Origin: Platycnemis pennipes
Lineage: Eukaryota > Arthropoda > Insecta > Odonata > Platycnemididae
DNA: 64,000 nt
NCBI GenBank assembly: GCA_933228895.1
Contig: OW121854.1
Location: forward strand, 7,691,131 to 7,755,130
Direction of reading: 5' to 3'
Shown here: piece by piece, positions 56,663 to 64,000 of the stretch
How the letters are laid out: every line of letters begins with the position of its first letter
How positions within the stretch are numbered: position 1 is the first letter of the stretch
Notes under the pieces: model-generated
Seen by the model: the letters and a program-made list of their open reading frames with translations, nothing else
Told to the model about the DNA's origin: nothing
Database searches by the model: none
Made by a program: the position numbers and the translations under genes

Positions 56663-57463
56663 TAGGGCTAAGCGATACCACGATATGTCGTCGACGATAC
56701 TCGATATGCACTTGATATCGGGAGTCGATATTTCGAAACGCGATATCACGATATGTCGTCGACGATACTCGATAATCACTTGATATCGGTAGTCGATATT
56801 TCGAAATGCGATATCACGATATGTCGATATCCGATATCCCGATATGTCAATGTCTCGATATTCCGATCTGACGATATCTCGATATGACGATATCTCGATA
56901 TGACGGCATCCCGATATGATGATATCCGGATCCCGGTGTTTTTTCTGTCACCCTTAATAATGTCTCTATTTAGCGTAATTTCTCGGTAATGGTTGATCGG
57001 ATTGAATCCTCAATCGTTAATTGTATATTTTAAATTGTCAAATTTGTTCTGGTTATTAACTATAACTTTTTTATCATAAAATTTGGATGTAGGGAACGGA
57101 ATGGCCATGGTGCGATTTCATCACTGAAAACTCGAATTCAACAAGAAAGGTTCAAATTTGTTTATAAAATTATTGTTTTTGAACCATAATTCGGAATTTA
57201 AAAAAAATTCACCGTTCTTCGACCAAGGAAAAATATATTTCTGCTCATATGGGCCGTATCAAAAAATTGAAAACAACCCCTATTCTCTAAAATTATATGC
57301 TTTTTCGCCTTAAATTATTTTTTTTAAGTGGATATCCCGATATGTCGATATCCAGATTGTCGATATCCCGATATGTCGATATCACTATATTTCCTATTTA
57401 TATCGCGAAACCGATATATCGGCGAATCCGGCGATATTCAAAACAGCATATCGCGCAGCCCTA
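56663..57463 (-). mobile_element. hAT-like non-autonomous element with GATATCG arrays, copy 2
   Basis: Ends TAGGGCTAAGCGATA and TATCGCGCAGCCCTA are inverse, flanked by the perfect 8-base duplication CTCCGGCC (56655-56662 and 57464-57471), which is diagnostic of hAT-type integration. The outer arrays consist of GATATCG/TCGATATG-type units. The core (about 56940-57335) is the reverse complement of the core of copy 1, sharing GGTGCGATTTCATC, CGTTCTTCGACCAAGG and CACCCTTAATAATGTCT. At 801 bases it is shorter because its arrays are shorter. No transposase. Confidence 0.85.
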
Positions 57464-57471
57464 CTCCGGCC

Positions 57472-58077
57472 CTGAATGTGTACCGGCGTGCCCTTTCAAT
57501 TTCCTCACCCGGTTAACGACGTAACCTTACCCTCCCCCCTCCTCCCCACCCACTCCCTTTCTCCCGCTATCGGCTCCTTCCACCGCCTCTAATTTCGTTT
57601 CCTCATCAACTTCAGCTCATCTCCGCTTACCTTTTCCTCTTTATCCGATTTATATCAAGCCGAAGCACTCCCCCACTCCTTTATCGACCAATCAAACATG
57701 GCTCTTGTAATATTACACCCGCGGCACGACGTTGTCAAATGATTAAGGGGTCGCCCGGTGTAAGCAAATGCGTTTGCAACCACCGGTGGATCGCCTGTCC
57801 TCGCTCGCGATTCTTGTGTGGGGGTTGGCAAGCGTGCTGTAGTTCAGCCGTGGCCTATATCCTTACAAAGCGATTCGTACAATATAAGACGATCAATCCT
57901 CGTCTTCCATAAATCCATAGCTTTGCCGCCTAAACATCGGAATGCTTCTCTTCATCTTTGTTCTATTGTCGAGCGATTCTGTTGCCTATACATTTCTGGC
58001 GCATTTTTTTCTCTTCGCTCTTCCCCTTTCTATTTTCCAATGCGAAGGATAACTTTTGCCCAAGAGTAGATCGATGA
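57472..58077. other. Non-coding spacer
   Basis: No feature recognised. Confidence 0.35.
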
Positions 58078-58179
58078 CATATAATCCTCACTAATTCTGA
58101 AGATTCAAGCGATATGGAGTGTAAGCGAAACATGATAACACAGAAAAAAAAGACGAGCCAAATCCACAAAAAATTACTT

Positions 58180-58226
58180 TACTACGACCCGGGTTTCACT
58201 GCATTACAGCATCGTCAGGTAGCATA
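58180..58226 (-). ncRNA. Hammerhead-ribozyme-like motif (element 4, tail-side arm)
   Basis: Minus strand: stem I CTAC, CTGACGA (one change from CTGATGA), an extra T, stem GCTG/CAGT with loop TAATG, GAAAC, then AC-CCGG-GT followed by C (predicted site GTC), and stem I GTAG. All helices can form. Activity is uncertain because of the substitution and extra base. Confidence 0.5.
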
Positions 58227-58627
58227 TATCTAACAAGGGGAGTGTGCGAGTTTCGGGTCAGGGATTTTGACGAAATTTGCCAGGCAGGTAGTCCTTGATT
58301 AGTTATTTACGAATCACCCCCCCATATAGGGTTATATATCCAGTAACTTCGTCAAAAAACGAGTTTAAAATATTGTATTGCCAATATAAAGCTAATAATT
58401 AGCCATAAAAGGGGGGGAGGGGAGGGAGGGATGGGGAGGGAGGAAAGGGGAGGAGTGTGGGAGTGGAGGGTTATTGGGGGTCAACCGAAGTAAACAGTGT
58501 GGGGAAAACGAAGTGTGGGAGACGTGGGTAGGAGTGGGTAACAGGGATGGTCACAAATGAGTGGCAAATATCTTCTTCTTCAAAGTCCTGTCTTCAAAGG
58601 AACCTTTTGAGGCTTTTGTTTTATATT

Positions 58628-58672
58628 TGATATGCTGACGATGCTGTAATGCCGTGAAACCCGGGTGGTAGT
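58628..58672 (+). ncRNA. Hammerhead-like motif, probably inactive (element 4, distal arm)
   Basis: Plus strand: CTGACGA (58635-58641), a degenerate hairpin, GAAACCCGGGTGG. The predicted cleavage position reads GTG, which does not fit the GTH rule, so this copy is likely dead. Confidence 0.4.
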
Positions 58673-58733
58673 AAAATTTATTTTTGTGGATTTGGCTAAT
58701 GTTTTTTCTTTCTGTGTTATCATATAATCTTCA

Positions 58734-60589
58734 ATTAAAAACCTCCGGCAAAAATTCTCAGGAGCCGTTGCTTATCTCAGAGGCACAGAGTGGGCATGCT
58801 TTTCAAAACGCTTTCAAGGTAAATAGCAAACTCTTTCTCCTTGTAATCGTTGGTATGGTCATGTTGACGCAGTGCCAGCGATGTTTTTCCTCCTTTAAGG
58901 AGGTTGATCCGAAAAGTGAGTCATGTCATTATTTTATATTTTCAGCACTTATAGAACTAAATTTCCTCTATCTAATAAAGTAAAGATAATTACACCAACC
59001 CATACTCCTTTTTCCACAAATGGAATTTGAAATTTCATACGATTAACGGCGAGAATGGCCATCACATGGGAATATAACGTTTAAAAATACCATTGTTTCA
59101 TGTCATTTTTGCAAAAAATTGATATTTTATGCGTAATTTCACAAGAAATAAAATGACAGGAAAAAAAAGCCATCAACCCACAGAATGTTTCGCTAAATCC
59201 ACCGATTTCTGCTCTTATAGCAGACGAAATGCGTTAGTTGTCTTTAATTGGCGCTGCGGTCGCTCTAGCCAAAATTCATTGCATATGAATAATATCATGA
59301 CTAATGAGATATTAAAGCATATTTCAGAAAAATACTATAACAAAACGATTGATAGTAATATTTTGGTGTTATACATTAGTAAATTCATTGAGTACATGAA
59401 TTTATTCGATTAAAGTAAATGCTGAATTGACTCCATCGTCGAGCTGATTAAAATTGTCATAAAAAAATGAATCCTTCGACTTTACATTGTATTTCTTGTG
59501 ATACTTATGACTTTCAATAGCTTAGGTAATTTTCGTTGTGAAGTAAGGATAAATTAGCGGGCATATACTCGCACTTAAATTAATCAAATTCCTCAGACAA
59601 CTTGACTCGAGCAGTCGCGAGCCAACCTCCTTAAAGTTCCTTCGCGGAAGAACGTGGAGACTCTTCCCATCCACATCGCCATTAAGTGCTCTGCCATTCT
59701 CGATACTCCATCTGAACTAGACTCCGGAAACACCGAATCCATGGTGTAAGCTACCGCATTTTAATCCCGTTACGATTTCATAGTCATGTAAGCTCTTCGG
59801 CAGATCCCTGAGGTACGACGAGCTTCGGTGCCGTGTCGAATTCTCTGAACTCCATGTTGAACTCAGCAATCGGCACACATCAAAGACTCGTATTCACATT
59901 TGCAATTTTAATTCTCTTCTTGAATTTGTGTGTCCATTGTTTTCCCTGACATTCGTTCACTTCTTACACGATTGTATTTTGTTTTTAATGTTCAAATCCC
60001 TTTCTTCGTAGCCATTGCCACTTTTTTTCTGAAGGTAACATCTTTGTTGAGTACTGGATGATTTCATTTCAGCGTTTGATACTGGCCTCAACGAATAAAT
60101 TATTGCGCCCTCTCCGGGAAAGAGAGAGGTTCCGGCCCCCGTTGCCCGGAGCGATTCTCTTGGAACAAGGCTCGAGGTTACCTTGTTGTGTCTGAAAGTC
60201 CCCCTCGGGGAGCTTATTAAGCCACCTGGTTCCTAGTTAAATTCGACCACCTCAGGCCTATCGAATAGAGCGAGAGCGCTGGAAAACAGGGCATTTTGTG
60301 GTCTAACTCTAGACTTACGAGAATGAGTGCTTGGAAATTCTCGTGAGAAACACTGAACATTCAAAATTTCACTCTTCCGCATTTAATTTAATAGTAGTAT
60401 TTTATAAATCTATGCGGTGTTTTAGCTTGGTACGATTCCGTGGATGTCACACGGGTAAGGTGGGTGGGGCTCGATTTAATCTATGCTTACACATACTTAC
60501 TCCGTTAACTGCCGCCAAACACGACGACGGTGAAATCGTATGTCCTTAAAGCGAGCGCCCAGCGTAGTTGTGTTTAAATGGGGCAGGCA
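58734..60589. other. Non-coding stretch
   Basis: AT-rich. A 99-codon frame at 58684-58983 starts within element 4, and a 94-codon frame at 59129-59413 lacks a known domain. Bases 59570-60300 are moderate in GC with no recognised gene. Confidence 0.35.
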
Positions 60590-60717
60590 ACCGAAAACTT
60601 TGCGCCAAAGAAGTGAGGTGGGCAACTACATGAAGATAAGAGTGTATAGGTAACGGAGGAAGGGCGGAGAGAAACCAGACATTTTCCTTCACTTTACGAA
60701 ATGTGCCAAGGAGATCG
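60590..60717 (-). mobile_element. SINE 3' fragment, diverged
   Basis: In plus view it has GGGCAGGCAACCGAAAAC, a GCGCCAAA motif and GGAGGAAGGGCGGAGAGAAA, parallel to the body and tail region of the SINE at 45677. It abuts repeat X. Confidence 0.55.
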
Positions 60718-61047
60718 ATGCATTAAGGAGGATCCACCGTGACTCCGCGATTCAAAGTCCCGTAAAAAGCTATTTTATTTAAAGAATAAATACCGATTCA
60801 GAAAAACATATATGGAAAATCATCTATAGGATGATAACGCATGCACAATAATTGTGTGAGTATGCTATTATATAGCTCGTTGTAGTTTTATTCTATTTTT
60901 TACAGCTCTTTGACCTCATTTTGACTTCGAAACATGACTGACGTGTTGTTGCCACGTCTAATTTATAAAGTGAGCATACATGCTCAATTCCGCTAATACG
61001 TATTCTAAAGTAGGTTAAATATTTTTTACTTAGTTTTAAATACAATA
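60718..61047. repeat. Unclassified repeat X, copy 2 (no SINE)
   Basis: The reverse complement of 45538-46195 without the SINE. At the position of the SINE it reads TTTTTTACAGCTCTTTGACCTC, giving the empty-site state. The boundaries are inferred where similarity ends on both copies. Confidence 0.75.
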
Positions 61048-61682
61048 GTTTTAAACTATTCCCTTGTAAATAAAACTATGTTTTGAATTTTATTAATGTT
61101 GATATTTTGGAAAACTGCTTGGCAACAATGACGCTGCTACCATTTGGAAGTATTGGTATTAATTACACCATGTCAGTAACCAATGAAATATTTAAATTGC
61201 ATAAAAATATAAGAGGGACCTTGGTAGGGTATATTCCTAAATTAAATTATTAAATAGGCTTGTAAGCACATTCTGTCACCAGTACCGTTGCCAATGATAA
61301 CAACATACTGTAGCGCCACTTTCATGTAACTAAGGCTTTTCTGTATTTTTTCGAGCAAACATTTATCAATATCAATTAAACAAGTGTGGTAAGGCGAGCA
61401 CTTATTCACAATGCTAAAATCTATATAAAATTGCGCATCTTATATTAGTTTTTCGTCAAAACGACATTTCTCTTTACATTATTAATCTGCAAATTTTACT
61501 GCAAGAGCCATGCTCTGCCGTATAACCAAGTATAAAATATCCGATTTTCAGCGCCTTTTCTCTTCAAATACATTATAGAAAGGCCAAATTATTTTATGGC
61601 CAATCGATAGAAGGGCCAAAAAATGATGTGTCCTGAAATTTTCACAAAAATGAATGTACTTCATAATTCGTTGGAGCCACCT
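61048..61682. other. AT-rich non-coding stretch
   Basis: Nothing recognised. Confidence 0.35.
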
Positions 61683-61822
61683 TAACGCCACAGTATTAAA
61701 TTGCTATCCACATGGCACTCAAGTGGGGAATATTAATGAAAAATTTGCCATTAATTCGAACCCCGTCCCTCGGTATAGGAGGCCAGTACTTTAGCCACCA
61801 CGTCAACCCGATGCCCTGTGAG
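61683..61822 (-). mobile_element. SINE head and partial body, diverged
   Basis: In minus sense it reads from ATCGGGTTGACGTGGTGGC through a box A-like TGGCTAAAGTACTGG and a box B-like GGTTCGAATTA to the CCCCACTTGAGTGCC block, then ends. Same family as 45677-45989, without the tail. Confidence 0.72.
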
Positions 61823-62209
61823 CGACCTGCTATCTTGGCTCACTGAGCATGGAAGTAGAGTGGCATTGACAGGTATTTTGGAGTATTGCATTTCGCTCTT
61901 TATTTCTCCTCGCCATGTGTCCCGTGCCGTGACGGCTTCAAAGGGCTGAAGGATGTATTTTCGGGGGCGCATCGCTTCGCGGAATAATTTATCTCAAGGG
62001 CCCTCGCGCTCGTATCCGCCCCTTGCTCCTCCACCCTTATCCCTCCGATATGGCGACCTCCTCCACTGCAAAACATTTCCCCTTTCTGCTTTACCCTCCT
62101 CTGACTCCTTGGTCATTCCATTTTAAATCAACAAATGGTCCGTGCTTCACCATCTCAGATTTCAACTAACATTGGTGCATAGATACTGTCAACCTATCTG
62201 AGCCAAAAG
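61823..62209. other. Non-coding spacer
   Basis: No feature recognised. Confidence 0.3.
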
Positions 62210-62785
62210 CCTTTCCCCGTTTTCGCAGTAGAATTTTCGCCCCTGAATAGGGTTGTATACCATATTTATTTATAGCCGAATCTGATAGAGTTTTTAAAAT
62301 AAAAAGACTCGTATTTTTTTCGTTTTTTGATCCGACAATTATTTCTCCAGCTATAAACGGCGAAAAACTGATGTTTTTAACCCTTTCGGAAAAGTGTGCG
62401 TGGTGCAACCTCTGACGTATATCGACTTCGTCCAATCTCAACTGAGCCCGCGAAGCCACTTTGCCTTATCGCAATGCGTGGACACAGTTGGCTCGGCCAA
62501 TCGGAGCGATTGCGACAGCATCTGTGCGAGCAGTCCTTCGGAGAACCCCCCTCCTCTCCCTTCCCTTCCCATAAGAGTAGTCAAGGACGGGAGAAAATGA
62601 CGTCTATGTTATCACAGCAGATTTTTCGGTGGGCGTCGCCTTTTGCTTATTTTAATTTTTGATTTATGAGTGAATCGTTGTTGTTGGAAGATTAATTTTT
62701 TCGCTAAAATTCTTTTTTCGTTTCCATCTAACGATTTCGTGTAGAAAATTGCGATTTCGGTTCCGAGTAAACACCCACATTATAG
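62210..62785 (+). repeat. Unclassified repeat U, long copy
   Basis: Closely parallels the 37205 copy over its whole length, from CATATTTATTTATAGCCGAA to TTTCGGTTCCGAGTAAAC. The flanks on both sides differ, so this pair best defines the boundaries. No coding sequence or terminal inverted repeats were seen. Confidence 0.75.
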
Positions 62786-64000
62786 GCAGACATGCATTGC
62801 GTTAACGCCTGAAAATCGTCTTTTTAGATTATTTTTAAACATGCTGCAGCAGTCAACTTTTACCTGACATAGCTACACATGTAGAAGGTTTCAATAGAAT
62901 ACATATGAAGTCTAAATGTTAATGGAGGAGTTTTAAATGGATTTTCACAATAATAAGTTTCTTTTTGGTACTATAGATGCAACTTCAATTTGTTTTTTTT
63001 CACAAGTTTAGGTAAAATTACACCAAGAAATAATGTTGAAAACGAGCCAGTTCTTCTCACCGTAGCACTCATAAGCACCTAGTGTTTGAATATATAAATT
63101 AACATGGAATGTGAGCATTTACTAGTGAGAAAAGATCACTTGAATTTGAGAAATTCGGAAAAAATTGGTTTTTCCAGGAGCAAAAGAAGTACATGTGGGA
63201 CAGGGTTTATAAATTATGAAACTATTATTTTAAAAAGTCTTAATGTTGTTCATTCAGGTACCGAAATAATTGTTTGTCTGCTGTGGTCTGCTATATTGAT
63301 TGGTGGAAACTCAAAGTGATGGTTTTTTGGCATTGTTTGAAATTCTTTTCCAATCGCAGTCATAGTAACTTACGACTTTTGCATTGGTTGCACCGAAGGT
63401 TGGAATACACTAAAAATGACGCTACATCAGCTAGTTTCTGAGAAATCCTAAACATAATAAGAGTCACATAATTTTAAAATTGTGTCAAGTGGATTTAAAA
63501 CTGAAAGTAAAAGCGAAATTAGAATTCATCGGATGTGTGGAGATTGGTGGAGAGAAAGATGTCTTCGAGGAGTGCTTTCTTCGCCTCGCTTCTCAACCTT
63601 GCCAACGCTCTCTGACCTCTCATTGTTTGCGCGGAAGTCCAATGTAAGTCGCGAGATTGGCTCTCTGCGTAAGTTTCCATTCAGCTACAGATACAACGTG
63701 GTATTCTTTTTTATATCCATTTTAATGATAAGGTAATGGAAATGAAGAGCATATCATTTAGGTTTCTGGGATCAATGTAACTTTAAGATATATCGAAGGA
63801 AAGAAAACAGCGTGTGTGGAAGTCAGGGGACAGGAATTTTTTTCTACTCTCCACCGTGATTGAAAGGTTAGAATGTGGTGCTAAGTTGGGAACCAACCCA
63901 TAATTTGGATTTTTATTTTAATTTCAGCTGTGGTTGATTTGGTGTCATTGCTATTCTGGTCTGAATACTTAACAACGCCTAAGCACTGACTTGTTTTCAA
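62786..64000. other. Non-coding stretch to window end
   Basis: AT-rich, frames of 70-84 codons without recognisable domains. Nothing assigned. Confidence 0.35.

Larger units (their letters stand above)
58091..58720 (-). mobile_element. Short Penelope-like (ribozyme-bearing foldback) element 4
   Basis: An insertion of about 630 bases. Inverted arms are 58132-58231 and 58620-58723 (ATGATAACACAG against CTGTGTTATCAT). A tail of about 41 bases (58091-58131; minus sense CCATATCGCTTGAA) precedes the left arm, so sense is minus. The flanking duplication is CATATAATCCTCA (58078-58090) against CATATAATCTTCA (58721-58733). Both arms hold hammerhead-like cores. The interior has a GGGAGGGATGGGGAGGGAGG run near 58419-58450, which recalls the G-rich interior of element 1. 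No RT or GIY-YIG code was seen. Confidence 0.68.

Noticed and set aside
58232..58619. Penelope-type RT or GIY-YIG code inside element 4
   Set aside because: Six-frame reading shows no long frame and no GIY-YIG-like motif. The interior is purine-rich non-coding sequence.

Overview
The window looks like a gene-poor, repeat-dominated stretch of an animal nuclear genome, most likely an arthropod and probably an insect. That placement is inference. It rests on the mix of L2/CR1-like and RTE-like LINEs, mariner, pogo, hAT and Harbinger-like DNA elements, tRNA-derived SINEs and Penelope-like short elements, and on the absence of prokaryotic gene structure. I found no intact host protein gene, rRNA, functional tRNA or CRISPR array. 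The longest open frames are low-complexity GC-rich shadows or pieces of dead transposons. Two stretches, about 19.9-20.6 kb and 25.1-25.6 kb on the minus strand, look protein-like but match nothing I recognise.

The left part (1.5-40 kb) is crowded with 5'-truncated copies of two related LINE subfamilies, called A and B here. About 23 of their 3' ends are recognisable. Each ends in the same short stem-loop followed by a GATGTA-type tail, in both orientations and often nested or end to end. The best coding remnant (27.1-28.2 kb) keeps the FADD catalytic motif and the downstream reverse-transcriptase C-terminal domain. A second, RTE-like LINE has seven fragments (4.9, 21.2, 26.5, 37.9, 50.3, 52.6 and 55.3 kb). 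Between them lie a Harbinger-like element (24.1-24.9 kb), a small hAT-like element (15.2 kb), a pogo/Tigger-like element (33.7-34.6 kb), a rearranged mariner (43.7-44.5 kb), and two inverted copies of a hAT-like element whose ends are arrays of GATATCG-type palindromes (35.7-36.8 and 56.7-57.5 kb). There is also an unclassified repeat in five copies (18.9, 34.6, 37.2, 53.3 and 62.2 kb) and a tRNA-derived SINE family in the right half.

The most interesting system is a group of four very short elements at 3430-3817, 32903-33094, 42598-42764 and 58091-58720. Each has inverted arms, a hammerhead-ribozyme-like core (CTGATGA-like box, small hairpin, GAAAC, minimal ACnnGTH stem) in at least one arm, a roughly 40-base tail with related sequence on one side, and a 10-13-base target-site duplication outside the tail. 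This is the architecture of Penelope-like retroelements reduced to almost nothing but their terminal repeats, so I read them as non-autonomous, ribozyme-bearing retroelements. One is inserted inside a LINE copy, which gives a relative age.

The remaining space is unique-looking AT-rich DNA and several GC-rich or homopolymer-rich patches (22.2-22.7, 28.5-29.4, 33.2-33.6, 40.7-41.0, 42.0-42.5, 46.2-46.6, 51.9-52.3 and 54.7-55.2 kb). These could hold regulatory DNA or small exons, but nothing in the sequence proves it.
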